From contig OX344753.2 of assembly GCA_947034885.2 (NCBI GenBank), positions 19,530,001 to 19,594,000 of the forward strand: 64,000 nt of DNA. Reading direction: 5' to 3'. Source of the DNA: Thuidium tamariscinum. Lineage: Eukaryota > Streptophyta > Bryopsida > Hypnales > Thuidiaceae. Shown piece after piece: positions 24,656 through 39,400 of the stretch (position 1 is its first letter; every line of letters begins with the position of its first letter). The notes below the pieces were generated by a model, which worked only from the letters and a program-made list of their open reading frames with translations, searched no databases and was not told the origin of the DNA. Position numbers and translations under genes: made by a program.

Positions 24656-24860
24656 GAGTCTGCCAGTCCAGTCCAGTCAGCCTAGTCCAGTCAGCCTAGT
24701 GGGACTGTGGGACAGTACTACAGTACAGTACAGTAGTCGGAAATGGTGGGCAGCAGTCTAGGGCACTGAGCAGGCCTACTCAATAGTCTTTTGAAAATAC
24801 ATTTATGTACAATACGGAGTATTTTGATATGTATACGTATATATATATATATATATATGT
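24656..24860. repeat. Short tandem repeats and a TA microsatellite
   Basis: CAGTC-type repeats (GTCCAGTCAGCCTA twice) and CAGTA repeats lie at about 24665-24735. A pure (TA)n run lies at about 24839-24857. These are simple-sequence repeats without further meaning. Confidence 0.8.
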
Positions 24861-25004
24861 TCATGTATTGATATACATAAGATTAGCAGAGAAAGTCGAA
24901 TCCAATATAATCAGTAAGTTGCCACTTGTGGATGTCAGTTGTGATTGTCCCTTTTGGCTAGTGGATGTCCCTTTATGATAGTGGTTGGGAACTCTGGATT
25001 TTCA

Positions 25005-25439
25005 GGTCATACAGTGGAAACACCCAGAACCGTCAAATAAGGAATTCAGCATAGTTGGAGGCAGCATTTTCTAAAAATGATATTTTTCTAGTATTAACGA
25101 GTGAAAATCATGAATATGCAAAAGAAATTAGATTTTTCAGCTATAGTATGTAATTTCTACAAATTTTCAAAGTGTTGGCTCCCTAGACCTATGAAACCAT
25201 CTTCTAGGTGCCCCAAAAATTCAACCCTGCAAAAAACAGCACTTAGCCAACCAGATTTTCCTTTGTGTCCTTCAATTGTGTCAGCAAATTACAATCACAC
25301 ATGTGGCGAACACATTAAGGGAACTCTATTGACACGTTTAGGTGAATCTATTGTCCATTGCAAGAAACAAGCACGGGAATGGGTGTTTTGCCCTTATTAT
25401 ACAAAAATAGTGAAATTAGGTTACCTCCACACACTATAA
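25005..25439 (+). pseudogene. Decayed duplicate of two CEP78-like exons
   Basis: Sequence from about 25005 to 25250 aligns by eye, with substitutions and small gaps, to 6897-7120 of the LRR gene. Shared blocks include ACACCCA, GAAAATCATGAAT and TAATTTCTA in the same order. The second block follows an AG and stays open: it starts CWLPRP and ends in a stop at 25439, and lines up loosely with the WNSLGHS segment. The first block is not open in the matching frame. It is probably a gene fragment copied about 18 kb away. Confidence 0.45.
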
Positions 25440-25706
25440 TTTCTTAACATTGGACACTATACAAATATTTTCAGTTATATTTTGCAAAAATGCACTACTT
25501 TTGAATTAGGTGTTGTAGCAATTGGGAGTCACAAACTTCTATGTGCACAAATGAAAATATTTTTGGAATTGTTTCTTGACTTTGATGGTTTATGAAGTAA
25601 CTTTTTTTAAATAAGGTAATGTAACTGTTAAGGGGATCTAATTTCACTATTTGGTGTAGAGTTGATCATAAAATTTGTCTTTGATTTGGAGACAAGTGTA
25701 GAATAA

Positions 25707-26029
25707 GGTAGAAGGCTCTTAAATGGAGGAGGTTTTAAAATGGTGCCCTATCTTAAATATACAATACTTGTACATGTTTCTTTTTCATAGCCTTTAGCAG
25801 TGTATTGACAGTGTACATTTTAGCTAGGGCACCATTTTAGAGCCCTATGCTCTTTCAACTTCAAATTTTGATGACTAATTCAAAAAATCTCAAAAAAATA
25901 TGAAACGACTTGGGTTAGATGTCAATTCTACTTGTCTTTCAAAGAAAATTTACTGAAAAATATTTTTAGAAGTTTTACCTCCCTAAAATTTTGTTTCAGC
26001 CCTTGGATGGTCCATTATAGGACCTTACC
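25707..26029 (-). mobile_element. MITE-like repeat, copy B
   Basis: Inverted copy of 12801-13126, with all main blocks in reverse order and similar length (323 against 326). TIR-like ends GGTAGAAGGCTC and GGTAAGGTCC (read inward) are retained. Confidence 0.65.
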
Positions 26030-29000
26030 TTAATAAAGGTTTAATTGACGATAGTACTACCTCCCTCTCTAAATGATCTTCTTGTTGTACAAAATGTTCT
26101 AAATTAAGGCTAAAAATAACATTTTAATGACTTGTTTTGCACTGCGAGTAGAATTTGAAGTACTCTTAGTATTCTAGAAAACGTTGAGTTCTCGGGCCTT
26201 TTTCAAAAAGTAGTTGTGGAGTATTGAAAGGCTGATTTCGGGGGGCATTTTCAAATAAAATCATTGACCATTTAAAATATAGATGATCTCCATTGAATAT
26301 TATTAGCATGCATATAGTGGATACCATATGAATACATTAGAAAATTTTTAAGTATTGTTTGTAAGTGTGCCAAAATTTTATATTAGACTTTCTTAGGCTA
26401 TGAGGATTTTATTATTACATCTCATGTCATCAATACCTATGCTTGAGTGTTGCATCGAGGTCCAAATGTGTGGGTTGCATTTTGGATAGTGATGCACATA
26501 TCTTAAAGCATATTCACCTCCCTCCTACATAGTCTTATGTATTTGCAAACAAGTTTATACATATGTGAGATCTAGTATAAACAATTCAAAGTCTTTGAAT
26601 GCTCAGCCTACTAAATTTGTAGGTTTCATTAAAGGTACTTTATAGTTGCGACTCACCACCAATCTTATGATTTTATACCAATCCCATTAATACTAGGATA
26701 TGTTTAGTAAAGTACTTTGCATATTATTTTATTGTATGATATTATACAATTCCATGAAAAAGTTATTTATTAGGGTCAAATTTTGAAGCCTCAATTTATT
26801 CATATCACCTTCTATATCCCTTTCCAAATGTCAATTAAGCTTTTAATAATAGTTAAGCCCAAAATTAATGCAAGAAGGATGCATCAATGCTATAATTTTT
26901 ATTTAGACAAGGCTTCACAAAGTATTAATCCTAAGCTCCTAATCTAGAATGAATAGTCTATATTAAATGCATGTCAATAGTCAATTGAAATAGTTTCTAA
27001 AATATGAAGCCATTGTTATAGTAGGAAACGCAAGGCAATAATCATTTAGATACATTCATTTTCATCACTTATTTTGAAGACCTTTAAATGATCAACTCAT
27101 ACAAAATATTTGGTGGAATGTGGTAAATTTAGTTAAGTGAATTTAGTGCAAAGTTGTTGTCATTGACATTTTAGGAACTCATTTTTATCTATTTGACCAA
27201 CAAATGCAAACATTTTCTTAATCCTAGATCATCTACTCTAATATCATGGATAAATAATTTATAATTTCAAAATAGTTTTTAATTCCAAAATAGACATATT
27301 ATTTAATCCTTTTCAATTTTGAAAGACTTCAATGTTAGTTTCTTAGCAATTGAATTGAGTTTATTTTCAAAATTCATCTCTATAAATGTTGTATACATAA
27401 TTTAGAAAAAGTACATTAGTTTCACCTAAAAAAAGGACTTCAACAATATAAAATGACTTCAATATGATAAATAATGTAAAAAATTTGAGAAATTACTATA
27501 CTATAGTTAGTTATTTGTTCCATTTAAATTTATAGGAATTTATTTCTTAGTAAAATTCACTTCTTAAATTCATAGTTGATTAAAATATTAATTTGAATTT
27601 TTTTCTTAAATTATACTTATAAATATTTATTGGTGCATTAGTATTGACAAATATATAGACATCATTAATATCAAGCCATCATATATGACTCATGTTCCAA
27701 AGTCATTACTCAAGTATTCTTTTAAATATTGTTTCATAAAATAACTTTTTTACATTTATGGAAATTCAAACTACTTTGAGGTTCTTCAAGGATCACATAA
27801 CATTATTTAACAATAGAGTGAGGATATCATTTAAGTCCATGTAGAAAAGTATAACTTAGGTTGACTCATATTTCAACATGGATATCAAAGTATGGCCAAA
27901 TCCTTCTAACATGTTTTTTTAAAGAAAAATCTTAAATGTCATAACTTGTCAAATGAATGCCAAATGAATTCATTCTTCATTCTTGATTGTTTATGGAATG
28001 TTTAGAATGTAACAATGATGAAACTCTTGCTAACTTTTAATATTTAGTTACTAGTAAAAAAACTTATTCCAACTATGCTAAATAACATTATAAAACTTAA
28101 GACAAGAGACCCTATTTATCCCACTGGATGCCATTGTGTGCGAATAAAATACATTTGAAAGTTTGAAATGTACACTCATGACATATAGTATAGTGACACA
28201 TAGTGACACAAGTAAGTTAAAAACAACTAAAAGCAATACTTTTTCTAATCTTCAGGTTGAATGACCAAAAACATTTGATGAGATTGTTAGCAAACACAAG
28301 AGAAATGCAATGCAAGTGAATAATAATTTTTCAACTTTAACAATATTCTATAGATTTTTTAAGTTACAAAATATAGAATAGCCTATACCTAATAATAAAC
28401 TCATTTTGAGTGAACACCCTCAAAGAACAAAATGTCTCAACTTTTCATTGGTTGCTTCAAAAAACTCTTCATCTTTCATTGATTGCATGAGAAAAATTGT
28501 GGAGATTTTGAATTTTTGAAGTGCTCATTCAGTTTTAAGATGAAAATGTTGCAAAACTTCAAAGTAAAAAATTTAGCATGGATGGAGAAACCTTTTTCAA
28601 GGAATTTTTTTTGTAGTATTCAAAATCATGAATATCTCCCTTTCAAAAAGTATTTTTTGGAAAAGATATGTACAAAACTCTAAGTTTTCAAAGTGGAAGC
28701 TTGCTTTGAAACCATCATATAAATCTGAAATATAGAGTATCAACAATCACCTAATTGCAATTTAATAAATGAATGGTTTCACCGTTTAAAGACATTTCAT
28801 GTTTGGTCTTGGTCAAACTTCATTAGATTTCTATATTAAAACATTTAACTCATAACTTTGATACTTTTCACATTTAGTAATATACATGCCTAAGATTTAA
28901 CCTCATTTTAGCATAATTAAAAACATCGATTTGAGTTTTTTCAATATGATTTCTTTAAAAGAAAATTCTTCATAAAAAGTATAATAATTACAAAATTTCT

Positions 29001-29900
29001 TAAATGAGTATGAAATTTCTAAGAAAATAAAAATAATAGTATCAAATACCATGGTATAATCGATGTATTTTTAGAAATAGCTCAAAAGTGGTGTGACTTT
29101 GAGCTATTAAGATGCAATCTTCACAGTGTCACAAAGATTACAATTTTAACAATTTTGAAAAAAATTCAAATGGAATAAAAACAATATCTTTGAGCTACAT
29201 TTTACCTAAAGGACTTGCAATGTCTTTTAACCTTAAACAATGTGGGCGCCACTTTTTAGTTGATGAATGAGATTAAATCAATTTGACAAATGAAAAAAAT
29301 CATTTTTCATCCAATTTTTTTCCGGTGGACTTAAAGTCATGTGCCATCATGAAGTGCAAAAATGAGCCTTAGTTAGTGAACTCAGATTTATTGAGAGTCC
29401 TAGATTCTTTGAACTTGCATCTGGACTTAGCTATCCCATCTATAATTTTCATTATGGGCTTCTTTCCTATTGACTTGTGCTACATTGACATCCTTTTTAA
29501 AAAATTTTGAGGTTGGGTGGGGTGCAATGAGGTGGTCTTCTCCCCCAATTTATGCTCAAGTCTACAATGTTCACTGCTTGTTGTTGGGCATGGTTATTTG
29601 GCATTTAAGTATAGGGCGGAGCCCAAGGAGGAGGCCTGTTATTTCCCATAACGCTCGACAACGAGGAGCTATTGCCCGACGTAAATCACGAGCAAAGGAT
29701 GACAAATGGAGGATGAGAAATTCAAGTCGGATGAGGAATCCATAATCCCCGATTGTGCAGGAAAACCCATGCAATCGGGCATTACATTGCAGAAGCTTCC
29801 TGAGGAATGAACGGGGAAGTCACTGGGAGTGGTTTAGGGTTTAAGGATTATCATACTTTTGGAGACACTTTCAATAAAAACCTAGTTTTAGGAATGGGAA
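26030..29900. other. AT-rich intergenic desert
   Basis: A Stowaway-like half terminus (CTACCTCCCTCT) occurs at about 26059 without a clear partner. Otherwise no gene, RNA or repeat was recognised. Composition becomes GC-richer after about 29500, toward the next gene. Confidence 0.45.
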
Positions 29901-29999
29901 CATGGATGAGTTTGGATACCTTAACCTTTTAAAATGCTGTATTTTGGGTGCTGGAGAATAAAAAATGTTGCTTCTAATTTAGGTGTTTTCTACCTGGGG

Positions 30000-30405
30000 G
30001 TAGGTTTCTACACTTACCACAGAAGCAACCGATTCTGCCCATGTGGGCGACGTCCCTAATTGAGTCTACATACAGTTCATGTGTAGGTAGCGCCAATCTC
30101 GAGGTCCCGATTCCGTAGTTTCTACGTTTCCACCGTAGCCTACGCAACCGCAGACGCGCGGCCCTGCGCGTCGCAGGATGCCGGCGCAGCCGCTTCGTCC
30201 GTGGAGCTCACTGAAATGTCGTGTAGCGCTTGAATCGCGGAGTCCGTCTTTGGCTGCAATTGTTGCGTTTTAACTTACACTGCTCTGCTCGAGGTTGTTG
30301 TCCGGGTTCGCGGAACTCTTCGTCTTCTCCTTCTTCTTCTCTTTGCTTCCGCACCAGCGACTCTTCTGCACCTGCTGCTGCTGGACGCCCCCTCTTGCTG
30401 GCAGA
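30000..30405 (+). promoter_or_regulatory. GC-rich 5' region of the M16 protease gene
   Basis: A sharp rise in GC and CpG (for example GCAGACGCGCGGCCCTGCGCG near 30150) directly precedes the start codon at 30406. This is where promoter and 5' leader are expected. No TATA box was pinned down. Open frames on both strands here are composition artefacts. Confidence 0.5.
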
Positions 30406-33400
30406 ATGGGGCGCGGAGGCTCCGAGGAGGTCGTGGTGGACGCCCCAGACGTCTTGAAACCGCGCACGGACAAGCGCGATTACAGAGGCGTGGTCTTGGG
30501 AAATAAACTGGAGGCGCTCATCATCAGTGACCCCGACACTGATAAGGTACCAACAGGAAACCAAACCTGCAAATCTGCAAAATCGCAACTCGCAAACTCG
30601 TAAAGTCGCAAATTCGTTTTCACACAAACCTCCTCGCAAATTTTATTTTCACACACACCTCTCCAGTCTCGCCTCGGCAGCGACGCTATTTTTCTCTCCT
30701 CTGCATGATACTCTCGAGATTGAGTCTCCCTCAATTTCAGTTCAAGAAATCGTGTCCCGGGGATATTCGTATGCTATCCGCCTCTCGAGCTCTCCGTAAT
30801 CGAAAGACACACTCGCACGCTTGGGACAGGCGGCAGCCGCTCCGATCGTTGTCTTGAGCGAACGGTTCTTGTTTTTTTGACTCTGACCAGAGATGGTGCA
30901 TGCTCGATGGATCGGTATCGATGGTGTTGTGGGTGAGAATAGATCTTGTCTTGTTTTTGCCTTTGGCTGACCATGTTTTAATGCTTTCTGAGCAATTCGG
31001 TACAGAAGACAATTTGGTAGTGAAGCGCTCTTGGCAGGGCTTGGAGTTTTAGGAGTTGGCTTTCTTGCAATTTAGGTCATGTCCGGGCATGCTAGGAATA
31101 GCCGTCTTGTGTCTTTTACGTTGTGTGTCATCAAGGCTTTAGAGCATGGCTCAATCAGCTCGGATAGGGCGACAGTGGCAGTGCTGCATTGGTTGGTATT
31201 GAATTTCATTATTCCACCGAATTGATCTTGCTTACCACAGATCGGTAGAGAATCAGCTCGCTATGACTGGAATTATCAACGGAAAGTTTGATTTTCGGAG
31301 TGTCTTCGAGTTGAGGGATAGTGCTTTGTAGGCATGAGAAGTGTAGACCATTTATCATTATTCCAAGTAGCGCGTTGCAGTTCCCAGTGTGTGTACATTG
31401 AAGGGTCTGGGCTGGATCAAATTTATTCCCAGGCATCCAACTAAGATGCTAGAATTTTACTCTCAGATTGTGCTCCTCACGTGTTGTCCACTTGGACTTA
31501 TCGAATCTGGACGCCTCAGGAGGATGGTTAACATAGAATTTGGCAACGCCATTTTGGTTATCAGGCGTGCTTCGGAGTTTAGGCTAGTACTTTTATTTAC
31601 TTGGCGCCATTTAGAACAATCGTTGTGTTTCCTTCTCTGTCATCTACACCAGGATGATTTTATAGACTGATAATCTGATTTTCTGAGCGTTTTTGACTTC
31701 GAATTGCATGGAAAGTAGGTACTGACATTCATTCTTGGCATACCTCTCCCTAATCACTTTGTAGTTGCTCATTTCGTGTCTACGATTCAATCCTGAGAAT
31801 CTTTCATGTTGTGCACGCTTCTGATTGGGACAATCTGCACTTGTGATGGCATATAGAATTCCATTTTTCCTGAGTCGTTGGAGAGAATAGTGTTTACTTG
31901 TTGATTACTCCTTGAATACGATCTTGCCGAATGTATCAGAAACACGAGATATCTTATGTGTGTTTTACTGTTATCCTATTACAAGAGAATTGGGTGGTTG
32001 TTTGCAGGCAGCAGCTTCAATGGTTGTGAATGTGGGATCTTTTAGTGACCCTGAGGGTCTGGAGGGATTGGCTCATTTTTTGGGTACATTTTTCTTTGCT
32101 TTTTCTGTTCTTATGTGATTATTATTTTAATTTGTTTGTTGTGTTAGATGTAAAGTTTCTGTCAAAATAATGGAGGCCCCTGTTAGGTTTTGATCGTAGT
32201 CTTGGGTTGGAATGTGAAATGCAGAGCACATGTTATTCTTTTCAAGTGAGAAATATCCAGAGGAAGACAGCTATTCCAAGTATCTTACTGAGGTATGCAA
32301 GAGTATATATACTTGCGGGGTCAGTGCCTCCGAGTTTCGCTTATATGTAGTAATTTCCTTGCCAGGATTCTGAGAGTCTTCTTCTTTAGGATTAGTTTAA
32401 CAAGAGTTGTTTGTGAGTGCAGCATGGAGGCCATTCCAATGCATTTACTGCAGCTGAACATACCAATTATCACTTTGATGTTAGCGCAGATTATCTGGAA
32501 GAAGCCTTGGACAGGTAAATGCTGAATATAACGACGAGAGAAGTGCCTTGCTATCGTGTAACTTACGAAATTAAGTTTGGGACGTATTGGGAGCAGCGTG
32601 CTTATTCCTCCTGGTTTTAGTGGTATACTTGAAGAAGATTTATTTTTGATAGTTCTGTTTTGAGCAAGTGACACCTGTTTTTCGTTTGGAGATATATTAT
32701 ATCGGTGGTCGTTTGTGTATCTTACTTTGATCCATGACGATGTTGTGAGCGCAGATTCGCTCAGTTTTTTATATGCCCATTGTTGTCCGCGGATGCAACT
32801 TCTAGGGAAATCAATGCTGTTGACTCAGGTATGGCATTTCCTGCTCAAACATTTGAATTTCGGTGAGGGTTCTGATGACCTTATGTATTCAGAATTAGGA
32901 AGGAAGCTGCAATGCTCACTCTGAATTCAGTATGCAAATTCATTGTTGGCTTTCTGTGTGGCCCGGAAAGAACGTTCCATTTGTATTGATTACGCAGAAC
33001 CATTGTTGCCTAGAAATATGGTGATGATGATTATGGTATCTGATGGCAGGACGGTGTGGTCTTTGTGTTTATCAGAGAACAGCAAGAATTTGACCATGGA
33101 TATGTGGCGAATGAATCAAGTATCTAATCTGTACCTTAATATCTTCCAAGTTTCATTAGCCTCCTCTTGGCACTGTTGGTAGATTTACTTTCAAAATCTG
33201 AAGGTTACGCTCTGTGTTTTGTGCATAGTTAACAAAATTGGTGAGCTCCAAAGATCACCCGTTTCACAAATTTGGAACTGGTAAGGAAATCTTTTGGTTA
33301 TCTACACTTGATCACTTTTTATACTTTTGAAGTTCTTTGCCTAGCATAGAACATGCGGAAAGAGATCCTTACGTCTACAATTGTATGCAGGAAATTTGGA

Positions 33401-36400
33401 TACTCTCGATGTCGGACCTAAAGCAAGGGGAGTGGACACACGAGATGAGTTGGTCAAATTTTATAAAGACAACTATTCTTCTAACCTCATGCGGCTTGTT
33501 GTTTATGGTAGAGGTGAGCCTTGGATTAAGTATCAGCAGTTTGAAGTCGTCGCTCATTCGATGCAATCTGGTCGTCTTGTCTTCGTATGTTTTGGAGTGA
33601 TGGAGACTCTGCTAACATGATCCATCCACCTTTCTGTGGGTTTGTTGTTTCGGCTGAAATAGAATCAATAGACGAGCTTACAGATTTGGTCCATAATAAG
33701 TTCAGTTCGATCAAGAATACGGGCAGGAAAGCTGAGAAATTCACTGGACAGCCGTGTCTTCCTGAGCATTTGCAGGTAAAGTACTGTAGTTCTAGTTTAG
33801 CTGTCCAAACCTAGTTTGCCTGATGTTATCTTAATAAGCTGATCTATTTATAGATGGAAATTGTTTTTTTGCATTCGAGAGAGCTCATTAGTGGATATGC
33901 TTGCTAGTGCATTCAACTATTCTTTATAACTTACCAGTAAATTCCTGCATTTTCTCAGCACTGTTTGGGTTGCAATATCTGCAGATCATAGTCAAGGCCG
34001 TGCCCGTTAGGGAGGGGCACAATTTGGAAATGATGTTCCCCATCACACCAGAGATTCAAAACTATATGGCCGCACCATCACGTTATTTGGGTCATTTGAT
34101 TGGACACGAAGCTGATGGATCTCTATTTGCGCTTCTTAAGAAATTGGGTGAGAACATCTGTGACTTATCCGATGTTAAAATTTAATGCAGATGCGGGTTT
34201 GCAGGTTTGGTTTGCTATTCATGATTTGTACATTGTGTGAAGTTTATATAGTCCAGCTAGGGTGGGTATCGTGCTGTTCTCAAATCCCTCGATTTGGCTT
34301 GGGTCAAAATCAGGATGTCTTCAGTTGAAGTAGTGACATGCTCACACCTTGTTCATGGTGCTTCAGTTCTTGTCTATTTGTCCGTGTGAGTCATTGCTTT
34401 AGGGCTCTCGGTGTGATACTGCACTAACTCACAAAGCACCTGATGAATTACGTTTGTAACAGGCTGGGCAAATAGCTTGAGCGCTGGAGAGATAGATAGC
34501 AGTTTGGATTATGGATTCTTTCTGATTGCAGTTGAACTAACTGACATCGGACAGGGTATGCATCCTTCATATTGGGACTCACTGTTAGCCTCAGTAATTT
34601 CTATCCTCTTGGGTGATATTTTCATTTTTGGTGCGCTGTTTGTATGTCTAAATACTTTGGTTGATCCATCAATGGACAGTTGTATGGCTTCTGTAATTAT
34701 GATGTTATTAGAGCTTTCAAATTTACAATCTAGAGCCTTGTGGGAGCATTAGATTGACGTTGTATTTTGGTAACAGAGCATATGGAAGAGGTGGTTAGCC
34801 TCACGTTTCAATACATTCGAGTGTTACAGCAAGAGGGTGTCGCTGAGTGGATGTTTGATGAGGTACGCATCATGTCTAAGAATTGTTGATTGTAGTTGTT
34901 GAAGATATTATATCTAGAGGTTCGATTGCCAGTTTGTCTAGTGTTATCGCCAGCTCACTATAGTTGCGTTTATACTTGTGAAAGGTGCGAGCTGTTTGCG
35001 AGATGAAGTTCCACTTTCAGGACAAGCGACCTCCCATTTCATATGTTACAGATCTTGCAGGAAATATGCTGGTACGAATCTTGGTCATGTAATCCAGTTC
35101 GAAGTTTGTTTGGCTTCCATTTCGAGCGTTTCAATAATACTAGCGGGTATAAATTTTTCTGTTGGGATCCTTTACTACAATGGGGAAAGCTCGCATGTTC
35201 ATTTGGCATGCTTTGTCATTTCCTCGGAATCATGTCTGTAGGTGTACATTCTAATTGTTCTACCTGTCGATGTAGCTATATCCCCCGGGAGACTGGTTGG
35301 CAGGATCTTCGCTTCCCCGGGACTTTAATGCACCGGCCATTGCAGGCTTAATTGAGCAACTGAAACCTGAGCGAGTGAGGTGCCCATCTTTATCACCTTT
35401 CCTTTGAATTGTGAGCCTATTTTATTTTGTCTAGCCGACAGGTCACACCCAGCTCACCGGGTACGTCGACTGAGGTATCATTGGGATGTAAATTTTTTCT
35501 CTCTTTGAGAATATTCTGTTGATTGTTTTTTGGTGTTCTCATTTCAGAACTTTTTGGTACTCCAAACAATTTGAAGGCAAAACCTCTCAAAGAGAACCCT
35601 GGTATGGAACGGACTATATCATTGAAAGAATCGAAGATAATCTGGTGCAGGTACGACTTTGTTCTTCACTGAAATAATTGTCTTCTTTTGTTTCGATTCA
35701 AGGTTGGTTATTTGTCCCATTGGGTCCGAACAATTTGATTGCAATATGAGCGACAACAAGGAAGAAACGCAAATTTTAGAGGGTTTGCAGTGCTGAACAA
35801 CGTGAAATTTAAATCGGTGGCTTCCTGGGGAGAACCTTCAAACATACGCATCGTAATCCGGCACCTCAAGGCCCCTTAACCACTGAGTGCCTGAACTAAG
35901 AATAGGAAGTGCTTTCTGAAAGCTAATAATTGATTATAGTAACTCGCAACTCATTAAAAATCCTGGGCATTTTCTATCCGTTCAAAATGTAGGGCATGAT
36001 TGCATGTGTTGTTATCTTTCTTGCATCTTTCTGAAGGTTTTATTTCAATTCCTTTAGATATGGAAGCGGTTTCTTTTGGACATTTGAGCACTCACGGATT
36101 AAACTGTCTGCTGCTAATGCTAATTTAATGTTGCAGGAGTGGTCAAATGCCCCGATTAATAAAAGTCTGCACTTGCCAATGCCAAATGTTTTCATTCCAA
36201 CCGATTTTACCCTTCGAGATCCTGAACCGAAGGTATTTACCTTTTTACTTTTCATTCGGTACAATTGTTTTGCAAGGATTTTCTTACGTCCATTAGATGT
36301 ATCGTGTATCTAACTGGGGTAGTGTTATCAAAATTCAGGTGGAGCACCCTTACATCTTGAGGAAAACGCAAATGTCGAGGCTATGGTTTAAGCCTGACAC

Positions 36401-39400
36401 CAAATTTCGTACACCGAAGGGTTGTATTCAAATCCAGTTCAATTGCCCGGAGTCGCATTATTCTCCAGAAGCGAGCGTGCTGACTCGCATCTTTACAAAA
36501 TTACTAGTCGACTACGTGAACGAATATGGTGAGCTTCCTGTTCGACTTGCTTTTGAACAAAATCGTAGAGAACGAACGTTCTGCTGTTGCATGAACTTGT
36601 AGAGGGTGCACTAATGTCGTTCATTCGTTATTATCAAATTTAGCGAAGTATTCTTTTTGAGAAAATCAGAGTTCAAAACTGTTTTTCCAAAGCGTTCTCC
36701 ACATATTCATGTTGGGTAGTACCTGCGATCTATCGGGAACAATCCTGCAAATGTAAGGTAAAAATTTTGATCAAGAAAGTTTTCTACGAATAGTTCACCA
36801 AAACTTACGAGGGGATTTTGAAAACAAAGGGATATCCCATTTCTGTTCTGTATTCTGAAGAGATGCTTGTGCAGCATACTATGCACAGGTTGCCGGATTG
36901 AATTACAGCATCGTAACTACTGGAACAGGATTTCAGGTATAGTGGTCATGCTGGCACCCTTCAACTTCAGTTTTATGTTAACTTGGTCCAAGTAAGCTCT
37001 TCGGGATTGCTTCGTTCTAATGTTTGGGGTTTGGTCTATGGAACACAGGTATCCGTGTCAGGTTATCATCACAAGCTGATCACTTTGGTAGAGAAGATAA
37101 TTGACAAAGTTGTTAACTTTGAAGTGGAAGAGGAGCGATTCTTAGTCATCAAGGTGAATGTCTTTCCCTAATGGTTTATGTCATAGTACCGTCTTTCAGG
37201 AGGTCAAGTAATGATACATTTGCGAATCTTTTTTGTGGGCGTGTATACAATGCCAAACCAGTTTATCGTAATTGGAGTCTGTGTGGCTGATTGCTTCTCC
37301 TAGAGGACAGCAGATGACGAGAAGCCCGATGAAGTTGTACTAACTCATTTGGAGTCACGTGATTAATTTGTAAATGCAGGAGAAAGTGATGAAAGATTAC
37401 TTGAATTTTCGGTTTCAGCAACCATACCAGCAGGTCATGTACAATTGTTCCATGCTGCTGGAGCACAGGCGTTGGCACATAAACGAATTTATTGAAGTAT
37501 TGCCAACCCTGGAGGCCCAAGATTTGACTGCATTTTTCCCTCGCATATTGTCTCGAGTGTTCTTTGAGTGCTTCATTGCAGGTATGATTTTGCAACGTAA
37601 TATTCAGGTGCATCGTATTAAATCTCCTCTTGGGCTTACTATTCATGGTTGACAATGTTCAATTCGAGTAATTGTATTGTGAGACTTTTCATTCAAATGG
37701 GGCCAAATTCTATGTCACCAAAATTAGTGAACATCGCATTTATTCGTCAAGAATTAAATAAATTGGACAACGGGAAATCGGTGATCATTGTTTGTGCATT
37801 TTTTTCAGGGAATTTGACATCCAATGAAGCCAAAGGCCTAGTGGAGCAGATTGAGAACACTCTTGCTGCAGGGCCTTTGGTGAAGGCAAAGCCTCCGTTT
37901 CAATCTCAGCACATGGAACAGAGAATAGTGAAATTGGGACCTGGCGCTGACTGGTACTTCCCTATTGCTGGGACAAATTCTCAGGATGACAACTCTGCTC
38001 TCCAGACTTACTTCCAGGTATTTATCGTAATGCCTGCGTATATTGCAGTTTGACCTCAAGTTTCAATTTGGCGTATTCGTTATGAATAGCAACAGAGCTG
38101 TTGGGTGCCTGTGCCTAGCACTTTGAGCTCCATATAACGTTTGGCCGGTGTTGGAGTCTCAGGTTGGACAGGATAACACGCATATGAATGTACTTCTTGA
38201 ATTATTCGTGCTGGCTGCAAAACGTGAAGTTTTTCATCAACTTCGAACCGTGGAGCAACTAGGATATGTTGTTTTTCTTATGTCAAAGTAAGTATCTGAC
38301 CTTATGGTGGAAGTCCGTTTTAAGTTGTCCGCACATCTGAGACAGACCTCGTCTGTATGTTCTGCATAAAGTGTGCTATATGATTGTCTTGGGATGTTAT
38401 TCCTCGTCCTTGATCTGGACTGCTTTTGATTATTGTGGTTTTGCGTGTCTTAGGAATGATTATGGTGTGCGTGGGACGCATTTCATCATCCAGTCAACTG
38501 CAAAGGTGACATGCTAACAATATCTCTGTTATTCCCTGGATTTTTTCGAGCCAAGGGTTTCAAGGTTTCGTTATTTTTGAAAAATCATTTCAAGATGAGG
38601 CGTGTTTCTGCTTGACATGTATAGGGGTCGTATGTGTTCGGTCGATCACATTTCTTGAATGAACGTGTTACATACAGGATCCACGAGGCCTTGAAGAGAG
38701 GGTTGAAGTGTTTCTTGAGCAATTTGAGAAGGATTTGCAGAAGATGTCAAATGAAGATTTCAAGGTATCTAAAATTTGATAATGTTTTTTTTCGAGTACT
38801 TGTGTTTCTATTATAATAGGCAAGAGGTACGCCTAGATACTCGCTAATCATTGTGTGTGCATTTGACAGAGCTGATTTTGTGATTGCTTGCAGAAAAACA
38901 TTGATACTTTGGTTGAGATGAAACTTGAAAAGCACAAGAACCTGTGGGAAGAGAGTAGATTTTATTGGGGAGAGATTGAGGATGGGACGCTGACCTTCGA
39001 CAGACCACAAGTTGAGGTATGCTTCGATTTAAATTGCTGCGTTGTTGAAACTTTCTGTTTCTTCTTGTAGGGTACTAGAGTACTATTAGCATCACTTTAA
39101 GCGTTTTATCCTATATATAGAAGTGTAATGACGGGGAGATCTGTAGAGTTGCGGAGAGGTCACTTGATCACAAGAGCCAATTCTTTTAAGATCAAGTTAC
39201 TATGTATGATATCTTGTGCGAATTCAAAGTGGAGGTCTACTCTACTATTGGTGAACTCAATCCCTTTATTTTGCAAAGATCAGTGGCCATAGACATTTAG
39301 CCAAGTCGGGAATACATCTGCTAACTGAGGCCAACCAATTGTATGAATAGATGTGTTACCGTTGGGCACAGGATCTGGTCTCGTGGTTCTAGTATCCTCC

